Source: Halomonas campaniensis
Lineage (GTDB): Bacteria > Pseudomonadota > Gammaproteobacteria > Pseudomonadales > Halomonadaceae
Assembly (NCBI RefSeq): GCF_002211105.1
Contig: NZ_JPUA01000012.1
Span: 1 to 64,000 of the forward strand
DNA: 64,000 nucleotides
Direction of reading: 5' to 3'
The translations under genes were made by a program, and so were the position numbers. Positions 1 through 8,530 of this stretch are shown here, piece by piece (within the stretch, counting starts at the first letter, position 1; every line of letters starts with the position of its first letter). The notes below the pieces were generated by a model, which ran no database searches, was not told the origin of the DNA, and was given only the letters and a program-made list of their open reading frames with translations.

Positions 1-74
1 CCGGACTTGGCCTTCTGAACGGCATCCATGGAGAGGGCGCGAATGGCATTGGCTAGCTCAAAACGGCTATTCAT
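1..74 (-). CDS. tkt: Transketolase, N-terminal fragment (runs off window)
   Basis: Only the first 24 codons are in the window. The minus-strand start codon is at 72-74 and the product begins MNSRFELANAIRALSMDAVQ, the typical N-terminus of full-length homodimeric transketolase. Transketolase moves a two-carbon ketol unit between pentose phosphate sugars using thiamine diphosphate. It lies 40 bp downstream of the transaldolase gene on the same strand, so the two are probably co-transcribed. The pairing is meaningful here because both enzymes consume erythrose-4-phosphate, the predicted product of the tetritol genes on the opposite strand. The identification is firm; everything beyond residue 24 lies outside the window. 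Confidence 0.85.
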   Translation of the reverse strand, partial: MNSRFELANAIRALSMDAVQKAKS

Positions 75-113
75 AGCAGTGATACCTTGGTTGTTGTATT
101 GCGTAGCATCTCG

Positions 114-1061
114 TTAGGCACGGGCAGTCAGGCGCTGAGTAATCAACGACTCTAATGTTTGCTGGTCGTTGGCGAAGCGTCGGATTCCGTCAGCCAGCAT
201 CTCGTTGGCCATTGCATCTTGGTTGTGTTGCCAACGAAAGCCTGCTTCTGATAGCGGTGTGAATGCTTCACGAGTGACGGTTTTCTGTTGGATTTTTGAG
301 GCCACCTCTCCTTCCATGCTATCAAGCTGTTCTAGCAGTGCAGGAGAGATGGTCAGGCGATGGCAGCCCGCCAATGCTAATACTTGATCGGTGGTACGAA
401 AACTTGCCCCCATGACGACAGTGTCATAATGACCAGCGGCAGCTCTCTCGCAAATCCCCTTTACAAATAGCACGCCAGGGTCTTCTTCTGGTGTGAACTG
501 CTTACCTGTTGTCTTTTGGTACCAATCGCTAACGCGGCCAACGAAGGGCGATATCAGATACACCCCTGCATCAAAGCAGGCCTGCGCCTGAGCATCGCTG
601 AACAAGAGCGTTAAGTTGCAGTTAATGCCTTCACGCTCTAATTGCTGAGCCGCACGGATCCCCTCCCAGGTAGACGCGAGCTTGATCAGCACACGGTTGC
701 GGTTAATCCCCTGTTTTTCGTAGCGCTCAATCAACTCGTAGGCCTTGTGGATACTCGCTTGGGTGTCAAAAGAGAGGTGTGCGGACACTTCTGTCGATAT
801 TCGTCCAGGTACTACATTGGCAATTTGCCCGCCAATCGCAACCGAAAGTTGGTCAACTATTCGGCTCGGGTCGCTCTCATCACGACATGATTCAGCAAGC
901 ACCTTGTCGATCAACTCTTGATAACGAGGCAGTTCGAAGGCCTTGAGAATCAATGAGGGGTTAGTGGTAGCGTCCTGCGGTTGATAGCGCTTTATGGCAT
1001 CCAAGTCGCCCGTGTCGGCCACGACCAATGAGTGTTCGCGTAATCCATCCAAAAGCGACAT
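114..1061 (-). CDS. tal: Transaldolase
   Basis: Transaldolase transfers a dihydroxyacetone unit between sedoheptulose-7-P/glyceraldehyde-3-P and erythrose-4-P/fructose-6-P in the cytoplasmic non-oxidative pentose phosphate pathway. The protein has 315 aa, the usual length of the TalB class. It shows the TTNPS motif at about residues 32-36, an N-terminal Asp near residue 16 and the Schiff-base lysine at about residue 127 in VLIKLASTWEG. The start has a clear AAGGAGAG ribosome binding site. It heads a minus-strand unit with tkt and diverges from the tetrulose-phosphate isomerase gene. A TGAACA-N5-TGTTCA palindrome sits about 20 bp upstream of the start and may tie its expression to the neighbouring sugar locus. 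A housekeeping role alone is also possible. Confidence 0.93.
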   Translation of the reverse strand: MSLLDGLREHSLVVADTGDLDAIKRYQPQDATTNPSLILKAFELPRYQELIDKVLAESCRDESDPSRIVDQLSVAIGGQIANVVPGRISTEVSAHLSFDTQASIHKAYELIERYEKQGINRNRVLIKLASTWEGIRAAQQLEREGINCNLTLLFSDAQAQACFDAGVYLISPFVGRVSDWYQKTTGKQFTPEEDPGVLFVKGICERAAAGHYDTVVMGASFRTTDQVLALAGCHRLTISPALLEQLDSMEGEVASKIQQKTVTREAFTPLSEAGFRWQHNQDAMANEMLADGIRRFANDQQTLESLITQRLTARA

Positions 1062-1417
1062 TGCCTACTCTCCTTAAAAATGAACATGATTTGTTCAAAT
1101 GATTGTCCATTTAGACCGATTTAGTCAAATCAGCATGCCACTTAAATCGATTTTAAGGTCATTGAACAAAAGTATAGTGCTGGGTAGATAATGCTTTATC
1201 TTCATATAATTCTTTTATTATCAGCATTTTATTAATTTTTTCTTGGTTTTTATCCTGAGTGCTCTCAAAAAATACGACCAGATCTTATGATCGGTGTGTT
1301 TACAAATGCTCGGTTGGTGATAGATTGAATAGCGTCAGTAGACGGCTGGCAACTGCGTGGTGGTATTCATCTTTGTTAGTCGTCCGCGTTTCTATTTCCT
1401 AGAAAGGGAGAGCATGA
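1062..1417. promoter_or_regulatory. Divergent regulatory region between tal and the rpiB-like gene
   Basis: This 356-bp region separates minus-strand tal/tkt from the plus-strand isomerase-kinase-regulator operon. It is AT-rich and must hold both promoters. The one feature I can define is the TGAACA/TGTTCA inverted repeat at 1081-1097. A further copy of the extended half-site TTGAACAAA lies at 1162-1170, the reverse complement of the TTTGTTCAA at 1091-1099. No coding sequence was seen here. Confidence 0.5.
1081..1097. promoter_or_regulatory. Candidate operator, TGAACA-N5-TGTTCA inverted repeat
   Basis: The sequence TGAACATGATTTGTTCA is a perfect 6-bp inverted repeat with a 5-bp spacer, centred about 28 bp upstream of the tal start codon. 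An additional half-site lies at 1162-1170. The nearest regulator gene is the SorC-family protein at 3724-4734, which is the most likely ligand-responsive factor to bind here. That assignment is inference from position only. Confidence 0.4.
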
Positions 1418-1891
1418 ATGTCTAGTGCGACGTCTTCTCTCAGAGTCGCCATTGGCGGTGATGAGGCCGCTTACGACTTGAAAGAGATTCTCATTGGTTA
1501 TATCCGAGAGTTAGGCTACGAGGTTGAAGATTTTGGCACTTTTAATGCCCAGCCGGTGCTGTACCCCGATGTTGCCTTTGAGGTGGCTACGGCGATTAAG
1601 GAGGGGCGCTTCGATCGTGCAGTACTGGTATGTGGCACGGGAATCGGAGTGGCTATTTCTGCCAATAAGGTGCCCGGTATCCGCGCTGCGCAGGCACACG
1701 ATACTTACTCAGCAGCAAAGGCGCGCACCAGTAATAATGCACAGATTGTCACGCTGGGATCCAGAGTGATTGGGCCAGAGTTGGCTAAGTCAATAGTGGC
1801 AACCTTTTTGGGCAGCCACTTTTCGGGTGGAAATTCCGAATTAAAAATAGCAAAGATTGACGAATATGAGTCTCGATTGAATACTCCTTAA
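1418..1891 (+). CDS. RpiB/LacAB-family sugar-phosphate isomerase (putative D-erythrulose-4-P isomerase)
   Basis: The 157-aa protein belongs to the RpiB/LacAB family of cytoplasmic aldose-ketose phosphate isomerases. It has the catalytic cysteine at about residue 72 in VCGTGIG, the basic/His segment around residue 94 (AQAHDTYSA) and an N-terminal AIGGDEAAYDLK phosphate/sugar-binding strand. Family members isomerise ribose-5-P, allose-6-P, galactose-6-P or D-erythrulose-4-P. Placement directly before a DhaKL-type kinase, and in a locus with an erythritol/threitol-type dehydrogenase, argues for conversion of D-erythrulose-4-P to D-erythrose-4-P. That would feed the divergently encoded transaldolase and transketolase. 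The family call is firm and the substrate is inferred. A GGGAG ribosome binding site precedes the start. Confidence 0.85.
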   Translation: MSSATSSLRVAIGGDEAAYDLKEILIGYIRELGYEVEDFGTFNAQPVLYPDVAFEVATAIKEGRFDRAVLVCGTGIGVAISANKVPGIRAAQAHDTYSAAKARTSNNAQIVTLGSRVIGPELAKSIVATFLGSHFSGGNSELKIAKIDEYESRLNTP

Positions 1892-1984
1892 CCGTGGGAT
1901 TGCTCATATTCGTCGACGCTGATTAATAACAACAGCATGCAAGCTGTGATAACGCAGTTTGGCCTCACTCCAGAGGATATAATA

Positions 1985-3715
1985 ATGACACGCCTATTTA
2001 ATGATCCAAGTGATTTCCCTGAAGAAGCTCGTTTAGGTTTAGTAGCTGCTCATCGCGATAAGCTGATGGCTGTGCCGGGAGGTGTCGTACGCAGTACGCG
2101 CAGCCAGTCAGGTAGTGTTGCGGTCGTGGTTGGCGGTGGTAGTGGCCATTATCCCACCTTTGCGGGATTGGTTGGGCAGGGGTTGGCCCATGGGGCGGTC
2201 ATGGGAAATCTGTTTTGCTCGCCTTCTGCACAGCAAGTTTATTCCGTCGCCAAAGCCGCCAACAACGGCGGTGGTGTGCTGCTCTCTTTTGGGAATTATG
2301 CGGGGGACGTGCTGCATTTTGGTGAAGCGCGCGAGCGTTTGATCGCGGACGGTATTCCCTGTGAAATCGTGCTGGTCACTGATGATGTCGCCAGTGCCCC
2401 CTTGGCGGAGATTGATAAGCGCCGGGGCATCGCCGGTGATCTAACCGTTTTCAAGGCCGCCGCCGCTGCAGCAGAAAAGGGACTATCACTGGAAGAAGTA
2501 GTTCAAGTGGCGAAGGAGGCAAATCGCTGCACTCGCTCTTTTGGAGTGGCGTTTGAGGGATGCACGTTACCGGGCGCAGCCGATTCGCTCTTTCATGTGC
2601 CCGAAGGCAGGATGGCCATAGGCCTGGGGATTCACGGTGAGCCGGGTATTAGTGAGACGGATATTCCTACCGCAGATGGCTTGGCAGAAATTCTCGTTGG
2701 CCGATTATTGGAAGAAGTTCCTAACGGTATCAGACTCCAAGGAGCTCGGGTGGCACCGATACTCAATGGCTTGGGTACCGTTAAGTATGAAGAGCTGTTC
2801 GTTATTTATCGCAAGGTTGACGAGTTGCTGCAGGACGCTGGGTTAATCATTGTGGAGCCCGATGTGGGCGAGCTGGTGACCAGTCTTGATATGGCCGGGG
2901 TTTCGCTGACGTTGTTCTGGCTTGATAAAGAGATGGAGCCGCTGTGGACTGCCGCTGCGGATGCGCCGGGCTATCGAAAAGGCAGCGTGACGCCAGCGCA
3001 GGCGCTGCATCCTGCCGAGGTAGAGGTGGTTACGCAAGATGAGATTCCCGCGGCTAGCGAAACCTCGCGAGCGTTAGCCAGGGGCGTCGTTGAGGCGCTC
3101 GAAGTGCTCGCCAATACGGTCAATGAAAACTGCGAGATGCTGGGCCAGATTGATGCTGTGGCTGGGGATGGTGATCACGGTATTGGTATGCAGCGGGGTA
3201 GCAGGGCTGCGCTTGAAGCGGCCAAAGAGGCGCTTAATGGCGGCGCGGGCGCGGAGACAGTGCTGCAGTGGGCTGGGCAGCGCTGGTCAGACGAAGCGGG
3301 CGGGACCTCTGGTGCTATCTGGCGGGTGATCTTAAAAGCGATGGGGGAGTCGCTTGGCAATGAGAAGCCGTTATCAGGGCAGCGCCTTGCCGCTGGCGTG
3401 GTCAATGCCCGTCAGCAAGTGATGGCATTTGGTAAGGCTGAGTTGGGCGATAAAACGCTTGTCGATGTGCTGGTGCCTTTTGCCGATGCCCTGGCGTGGG
3501 AGGCTGAGAAAGGTCAGGAAGCTTTGGCTTGCTGGGAATCCGCTGCACGCATAGCGAGTGAGGCGGCTGAGGCTACCAGGCAATTAATACCCCGCGTTGG
3601 CCGTGCGCGCCCATTGGCTGAAAAAAGCGTGGGTACACCGGATGCCGGTTCGGTTTCATTGGCGCTGATTATTCAAGCGCTGATTCCTGTGTTGAAAAAG
3701 TGTCAAGCAAACTGA
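1985..3715 (+). CDS. DhaK-DhaL dihydroxyacetone-kinase-family protein (putative erythrulose kinase)
   Basis: This is a single-chain ATP-dependent kinase of the DAK1 type, 576 aa from the chosen start. The DhaK domain (about residues 1-330) has the GGGSGH loop near 50-55 and the substrate-binding histidine near 217 in GLGIHGEPGI. A linker leads to the DhaL nucleotide domain (about 360-570) with the DGDHG metal-binding motif near 395. Such kinases phosphorylate dihydroxyacetone, and related enzymes act on D- or L-erythrulose. The context (RpiB-like isomerase 93 bp upstream, tetritol-type dehydrogenase nearby) favours erythrulose. I chose ATG 1985 over ATG 1937 because an AGAGGA element precedes it and MTRLFNDP is the usual family N-terminus. 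Confidence 0.88.
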   Translation: MTRLFNDPSDFPEEARLGLVAAHRDKLMAVPGGVVRSTRSQSGSVAVVVGGGSGHYPTFAGLVGQGLAHGAVMGNLFCSPSAQQVYSVAKAANNGGGVLLSFGNYAGDVLHFGEARERLIADGIPCEIVLVTDDVASAPLAEIDKRRGIAGDLTVFKAAAAAAEKGLSLEEVVQVAKEANRCTRSFGVAFEGCTLPGAADSLFHVPEGRMAIGLGIHGEPGISETDIPTADGLAEILVGRLLEEVPNGIRLQGARVAPILNGLGTVKYEELFVIYRKVDELLQDAGLIIVEPDVGELVTSLDMAGVSLTLFWLDKEMEPLWTAAADAPGYRKGSVTPAQALHPAEVEVVTQDEIPAASETSRALARGVVEALEVLANTVNENCEMLGQIDAVAGDGDHGIGMQRGSRAALEAAKEALNGGAGAETVLQWAGQRWSDEAGGTSGAIWRVILKAMGESLGNEKPLSGQRLAAGVVNARQQVMAFGKAELGDKTLVDVLVPFADALAWEAEKGQEALACWESAARIASEAAEATRQLIPRVGRARPLAEKSVGTPDAGSVSLALIIQALIPVLKKCQAN

Positions 3716-3723
3716 CATGATAC

Positions 3724-4734
3724 ATGCCCTTCAACAACCCCTGGATGCCGAGGATGAATGGTCAAGACGCTGCAGATATAGACTTAATGACAGAGATTTC
3801 AACGCTCTACTATGTGCAGGGGGAAACGCAGGAAGCGATCGCCAATAGGCTCGGCCACTCGCGTGTGCGAATAGGGCGGCTGCTCAAGCGTGCCCAGGCA
3901 GAAGGAATTGTCGATGTTCGCGTGCGCCTGCATCCCGCCGTGAGTGTTGAGATCGAGCAGGAGCTCAAACGGCGCTTTGGCCTGAAGCGAGCATTGATCG
4001 CTCTGGATAATGCCGATCCGGATGTACAGCGCTCGTCGGTTGCGAGTCTGGTCGCCGACCATTTGTCGCGTAGTTTGACCGATGGCCAGATTGTGGCCGT
4101 TGGGATGGGGCGTAACGTCGCCGCGGTGGCGGATAACGTTTTCCTGGCGGAGTCGTTAAAAGTTTCATTTGTGTGCGCCATTGGCGGCTCGCTGCGCGCA
4201 GGCGAGCATATGAATCCTGACCATATTTGTCGACGTTTGGCGAGTCGGTTTGGCGGTGACAGTGAGACGCTGTATGCCCCTGCACTGGTGCAGAGCGGTG
4301 AACTTAGGGATGCGTTGTATGAAAACTCCACCGTGCGCCAGACGCTAGACCGGGCTCGACGCGCGGATACTGCTTTGATTGGTGTAGGCGATGTCAGTGA
4401 AGACAGTAATATGGTGCGCATGGGGTGGTTTTCGGCCCAGGAGATTGCTGAAGCACGGCTCTCTGGAACCGTGGGCGATATGATGGGTTATGACTTTATC
4501 GATATCCATGGGAAGCCTTCTGCCACGCAGATGCAGGGGCGTGTGGTGGGGCTCAATATCCAGGACCTCACGCGTATTCCCGACGTTATCGCTATCGCCA
4601 GTGAGAATACTAAAGCGGTCGGGATACTGGGGGCGCTGCGTACTGGGGTCATTGATACATTGGCCACTAGCGTCACTAACGCTCACACTATTCTGCGTCT
4701 CGATGAAGCGACTAAAGGTGAGGTGCGCGCTTAA
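3724..4734 (+). CDS. SorC/DeoR-type (sugar-binding domain) transcriptional regulator
   Basis: The 336-aa protein has an N-terminal helix-turn-helix at about residues 35-56 (TQEAIANRLGHSRVRIGRLL) followed by the large SorC-family sugar-phosphate-binding domain. Families such as EryD, LsrR and DeoR (Bacillus) regulate polyol or sugar operons in response to phosphorylated intermediates. It lies 8 bp after the kinase gene, so it is probably in the same operon, and precedes the dehydrogenase/ABC transporter unit. It is the likely local regulator of both units and of tal/tkt. The start is uncertain: ATG 3724 has no clear ribosome binding site, and ATG 3754 is an in-frame alternative. Confidence 0.85.
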   Translation: MPFNNPWMPRMNGQDAADIDLMTEISTLYYVQGETQEAIANRLGHSRVRIGRLLKRAQAEGIVDVRVRLHPAVSVEIEQELKRRFGLKRALIALDNADPDVQRSSVASLVADHLSRSLTDGQIVAVGMGRNVAAVADNVFLAESLKVSFVCAIGGSLRAGEHMNPDHICRRLASRFGGDSETLYAPALVQSGELRDALYENSTVRQTLDRARRADTALIGVGDVSEDSNMVRMGWFSAQEIAEARLSGTVGDMMGYDFIDIHGKPSATQMQGRVVGLNIQDLTRIPDVIAIASENTKAVGILGALRTGVIDTLATSVTNAHTILRLDEATKGEVRA

Positions 4735-5153
4735 TTTATATTCAAAATCTAGGGTTTCTCTGCATCTTGCTCTTAGGCCAGCCCAATTTCATCTGTTGCA
4801 TTTATTGGCTTTCCTTAGGCATGTGATCTCCTTGGCATACCTAGTTTCCTCCTTCCTTTCGCTCCAATGTCAGTGATATTTGGCAGGCATTTGTACATTT
4901 GTACGATGATGGATCATATAGCATGGCTTTAAGGGATGCTTTCGCATGGTCGAAATAATAAATAATTTCCATTTTTAAAATTTAAACATAAAAAACAGCC
5001 AATTATTCTATTGGTCTAAAGTATAAGATTAGAAAACTCCATTATGGATTGACTCAGCTATGCTTAAGGCAGTTAATTCATATGTACACAACAAGATCTT
5101 TTGTAAAGCGTGCGTCGCTAGCCAGGCAATACAAGATATATTAGGAGTGAGTA
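4735..5153. promoter_or_regulatory. Intergenic region upstream of the tetritol dehydrogenase/ABC operon
   Basis: This 419-bp, AT-rich, non-coding stretch separates the SorC gene from the dehydrogenase. It contains a tandem direct repeat ATTTGTAC-ATTTGTAC at 4889-4904, immediately followed by the inverted repeat ATGAT-GG-ATCAT at 4906-4917. These are candidate regulator sites for the downstream operon. A TAGGAGTG ribosome binding site lies just before 5154. I found no copy of the TGAACA/TGTTCA palindrome seen upstream of tal, and no open reading frame worth calling. Confidence 0.4.
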
Positions 5154-6260
5154 ATGCATAACGCCGATAACAACAATCACACCGAACTGCCACTGACCAT
5201 GCAAGCCGTCGTGGCCTACGCACCTGGTGATTATCGTCTTGAAGAGGTGGGCGTGCCGAAGGTGGGAGAAGGGGAAGTACTGATAAAGGTTGAAGCGTGC
5301 GGAATCTGCGCAGGCGATCTCAAAGCATATGAAGGCGCCCCCAGCTTTTGGGGAGATGATACTCAGCCTGCTTATATCAAGGCGCCGATGATTCCAGGCC
5401 ATGAGTTTATTGGTCATGTGATGGCTTTAGGAGAGGGCGTTAAAAACCTTGAGATCGGTGATCGCGTTATTTCTGAGCAAATCGTGCCTTGCTGGGAGTG
5501 CCGTTTCTGTAACCGTGGGCAGTACTGGATGTGCGAAAAGCACGACGTGTATGGATTTCAGCACAACGTAAATGGCGGTATGGCCGAATATATGGTCTTT
5601 CCTAAAGAAGCCATTAATCACAAGTTGCCAGATGAGATTCCGATGGAGAAAGCGGTTCTTATTGAACCCTATGCTTGTTCGTTACATGCCGTTAAGCGTG
5701 CGCAGATTGAACTGGGAGATGTGGTTGTCCTCTCCGGTGCGGGAACCCTAGGGCTAGGGATGATTGGCGCAATCAAAAAATCCGGGCCTTCCAAACTGGT
5801 CGTGCTGGATCTCAACAATAAGCGCTTAGAACTTGCCAAGCAGTTTGGTGCCGACATTGTCCTGAATCCTGCTGACGTCGATGTGGTTGACTACGTGAAA
5901 AGTATTACGGAAGGCTATGGTTGCGATATTTATATTGAGGCCACCGGCGCGGTGCAGTCGGTAGAGCAGGGGCTTTATATGATCCGTAAACTTGGCCGGT
6001 TCGTCGAGTTCAGCGTATTCAAAGAGCCAGTGACTGTTGATTGGAGCATTATCAGCGATCGTAAAGAGCTGGATATACTGGGTGCGCATCTAGGCCCTTA
6101 TTGTTACCCACTAGTGATCGAAGGCATCGGAGACGGTGATTTCCCAACGGATCATGTGGTGACCCATAAGCTGCCGTTAGCCGAATTTCATCAAGGACTA
6201 GATCTAATGCGCAATGACCCTAACGCCTTAAAGGTTGTGCTTATACCTGGCGGGAAGTAG
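5154..6260 (+). CDS. Zinc-dependent MDR dehydrogenase, erythritol/L-threitol dehydrogenase-like
   Basis: This 368-aa medium-chain alcohol dehydrogenase has full zinc ligation. The catalytic Cys is near 52 (GICAGD) and the His-Glu near 83-84 (PGHEF). A structural-zinc cluster of four cysteines lies at about 113, 116, 119 and 127. The Rossmann loop SGAGTLGLG is followed by VVLDLNNKR, whose acidic strand end suggests NAD. From memory of the family it most resembles enzymes annotated erythritol/L-threitol dehydrogenase, which oxidise C4 polyols to erythrulose. That fits the neighbouring kinase and isomerase. Sorbitol- or threonine-dehydrogenase activity is an alternative. An AGGAG site supports this start. 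Confidence 0.82.
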   Translation: MHNADNNNHTELPLTMQAVVAYAPGDYRLEEVGVPKVGEGEVLIKVEACGICAGDLKAYEGAPSFWGDDTQPAYIKAPMIPGHEFIGHVMALGEGVKNLEIGDRVISEQIVPCWECRFCNRGQYWMCEKHDVYGFQHNVNGGMAEYMVFPKEAINHKLPDEIPMEKAVLIEPYACSLHAVKRAQIELGDVVVLSGAGTLGLGMIGAIKKSGPSKLVVLDLNNKRLELAKQFGADIVLNPADVDVVDYVKSITEGYGCDIYIEATGAVQSVEQGLYMIRKLGRFVEFSVFKEPVTVDWSIISDRKELDILGAHLGPYCYPLVIEGIGDGDFPTDHVVTHKLPLAEFHQGLDLMRNDPNALKVVLIPGGK

Positions 6261-6318
6261 GTAGGGGAAGTTTCTTATTTATAACTTTTTTATAACTACA
6301 ATGATAACCGGAGTGATT

Positions 6319-6963
6319 ATGTCGGCGACATTAAATTCGGTGCCCGGTAATAAGCGTATAAGAGCCTATGTGGCAGCTGCTTTTGCTTTAGCGCTGGTTG
6401 CACTCATGGCGCTTGATACTAAAGTCATTAGTCTTACTGAACTTGAGAGCGCGGTGGGGTTTTCACCACAGCAATTTGCTCAGGAAACATTTCCAGAAAT
6501 CCAAGCGTATGTCGAGAATAACGCTGTAAATGCATCGGTATTGGCGCCAGAGGTTCTCCAGGATGCCGGAGCGGCAGGCGAGAAATACGGCGTCGCTGCC
6601 GGCATTGGCCATATTGTGCCGGTCTCTTTATCCGGAGTTGCTGTAGAAAGCCGGGGAGGCGTTTACACCCTAGAGGTTGCCGATGTGCCTTCAGATATCG
6701 TCATTCGCGTGCAAACAGGCCCAGCCATTAATGGCACTACGCTGAGAGATACAACCGGCAATATTCAATTTGGCGACTTTACCAATCAGATTGAGTACCA
6801 AGATGTCGGCGCAGCGCTCAATGATGAAATGAAGCGTCAAGTGCTTGCGGATATTTCCGGGCAAGAGTTAACCGGAAAAACGTTAGAAGTAGTCGGCTCT
6901 TTTACCATGATAAATCCCAAAAACTGGCTAATTACGCCGGTGAGTATAGCGATCATTGAGTGA
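6319..6963 (+). CDS. DUF2291-family protein associated with sugar ABC transporters
   Basis: The product has 214 aa from ATG 6319, which has a CGGAG site 5 bp upstream; the earlier in-frame ATG at 6301 has none. An N-terminal hydrophobic segment (about residues 17-36, YVAAAFALALVALMAL) is followed by a soluble, probably periplasmic region. The protein resembles the DUF2291 family, often encoded beside ribose-class ABC transporters, with no established biochemical function that I know of. It sits between the dehydrogenase and the ABC ATPase genes, 6 bp from the latter, so it belongs to the operon. An accessory role in periplasmic substrate handling or transporter assembly is a guess. Confidence 0.65.
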   Translation: MSATLNSVPGNKRIRAYVAAAFALALVALMALDTKVISLTELESAVGFSPQQFAQETFPEIQAYVENNAVNASVLAPEVLQDAGAAGEKYGVAAGIGHIVPVSLSGVAVESRGGVYTLEVADVPSDIVIRVQTGPAINGTTLRDTTGNIQFGDFTNQIEYQDVGAALNDEMKRQVLADISGQELTGKTLEVVGSFTMINPKNWLITPVSIAIIE

Positions 6964-6969
6964 GGGGCT

Positions 6970-8511
6970 ATGAGTATCGATACATCAACAGTGGAAGCGG
7001 CTCCGGTGATTCTTTCGGCACGCAATATCGAAAAGCGTTTCGGTGCCGTGCAAGCCCTCAAAGAAGTGAACTTCGATATATATCGAGGGCAGGTGACAAC
7101 GCTCTTCGGCGAAAATGGAGCAGGTAAATCTACGCTGATGAAAATTTTGTCTGGCGTCATTGCTCAGACGGCTGGGGAGATTGTATTGGAAGGAGAGAGC
7201 ATCAGCTTTTCTTCGCCGTCGGAGGCTGAAGCGCTGGGGATTACCATTATTCATCAGGAGTTGAGCTTGGCCCCTAACCTGAATGTGCGTGACAACATTT
7301 TTATGGGGCGTGAGCTGACTAAAGGAAGGGGCAGCGTCGACTATAAAGAAGAAGCGCATCAGGCTGAACTGTTAATGGAAGAGCTGGATGAACCGATCCA
7401 CCCTCTTACCCTGGTCGAAGATCTGCGGGTAGGGCAGCAACAGATCGTTGAAATCGCGAGAGCGCTGTCCAAGAACTCTCGCATCTTGATTATGGATGAA
7501 CCGACTTCCGCGTTGAGTGCCACGGAAGTCGAGACGTTATTCAAAGTCGTTCAGGATCTCAAAAACAAGGGTGTGTCGATTGTTTATATTTCTCACCATT
7601 TGGAAGAGGCGCTGCAGATTACCGATCATGCTGTTGTTCTCCGCGATGGGGTCATGACTGCTTACGCCCCACGTAGTGATATCGACCTGCAGTGGATCGT
7701 CAGGCATATGGTAGGAGAGAGTTTCGATCTTGGCTCACCGCCCACGGGGTATGAGCAGGGCCCCACCGCGCTCTCTATCCAGAACCTTTACGTAAGCGAC
7801 GATAAAGTGGCAGGTCGCTATGTTGTTGAGGATCTTTCTCTTGATGTGCGCGCCGGCGAGATTGTTTGTATTTATGGGCTAATGGGCGCTGGAAGAACTG
7901 AGTTATTGGAATGTGTGGCAGGACGAACCCGGCAGTCCAAGGGAAATATCTTGCTCAACTCAACTGACGTATCCCATTACAACATTGCACAGCGAATCGA
8001 GAGAGGGTTGGTGTTAGTGCCTGAGGATCGCCAGCGTGATGGGTTAGTACCCACCCTGTCAGTCGGTAGAAATCTGTCGCTAGCCAGTATCCATGCGTTT
8101 ACTCGCAAGGGGCTTACTTCTTCCAGCTTGGAAGCAGAAATGATTAATTCAGCTATCGATAAGGTGCACATTAAAACAGACGGCGGGGAGGCTGCCATTG
8201 GTTCACTGTCTGGCGGTAACCAGCAAAAAGTGGTGATCGGTAAGATGTTGGCTACCCATCCAGACGTCATCATACTTGATGAGCCAAGCCGTGGTATCGA
8301 CGTGGGCGCCAAGGCCGAAGTGTTCAAGTTATTGAGCCAAGGGGCTCGGCGGGGGTTGGCGGTTGTCTTTACAACATCTGAAGTGAGCGAGTGCTTGAGT
8401 ATTCCACACAGAGTGCTGGTGATGAGCAAAGGACGGATCTCCGCTGAATTCAAACCGGGTGTAACGAAAGATGAAATTATGGCTGCTTCGGGCGAATCAG
8501 TGGCTGCATGA
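6970..8511 (+). CDS. Ribose-class sugar ABC transporter, tandem ATPase subunit (RbsA-like)
   Basis: This 513-aa cytoplasmic ATPase contains two fused nucleotide-binding domains, as in RbsA, XylG and MglA. The first has Walker A GENGAGKST near residues 47-55 and Walker B MDEPTSAL near 175. The second has the characteristically degenerate Walker A GLMGAGRTE near 305, signature LSGGNQQKV near 415 and Walker B ILDEPSRGID. It powers import through the permease encoded next, with the binding protein at 9713. By context the cargo is probably a C4 polyol, but RbsA-like ATPases do not reveal substrate. Spacing to its neighbours indicates one operon. Confidence 0.93.
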   Translation: MSIDTSTVEAAPVILSARNIEKRFGAVQALKEVNFDIYRGQVTTLFGENGAGKSTLMKILSGVIAQTAGEIVLEGESISFSSPSEAEALGITIIHQELSLAPNLNVRDNIFMGRELTKGRGSVDYKEEAHQAELLMEELDEPIHPLTLVEDLRVGQQQIVEIARALSKNSRILIMDEPTSALSATEVETLFKVVQDLKNKGVSIVYISHHLEEALQITDHAVVLRDGVMTAYAPRSDIDLQWIVRHMVGESFDLGSPPTGYEQGPTALSIQNLYVSDDKVAGRYVVEDLSLDVRAGEIVCIYGLMGAGRTELLECVAGRTRQSKGNILLNSTDVSHYNIAQRIERGLVLVPEDRQRDGLVPTLSVGRNLSLASIHAFTRKGLTSSSLEAEMINSAIDKVHIKTDGGEAAIGSLSGGNQQKVVIGKMLATHPDVIILDEPSRGIDVGAKAEVFKLLSQGARRGLAVVFTTSEVSECLSIPHRVLVMSKGRISAEFKPGVTKDEIMAASGESVAA

Positions 8512-8530
8512 TTATTCAATCGGATAGGTA

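Noticed and set aside
3810-4421. A 203-codon minus-strand open frame inside the SorC gene
   Set aside because: It is antisense to a clear SorC-family protein, has no ribosome binding site, and its Arg/Ser/Thr-rich translation looks like a reverse-frame shadow.
7977-8519. A 180-codon minus-strand open frame inside the ABC ATPase gene
   Set aside because: It is the complement of a canonical two-domain RbsA-like ATPase, with no recognisable domain of its own.
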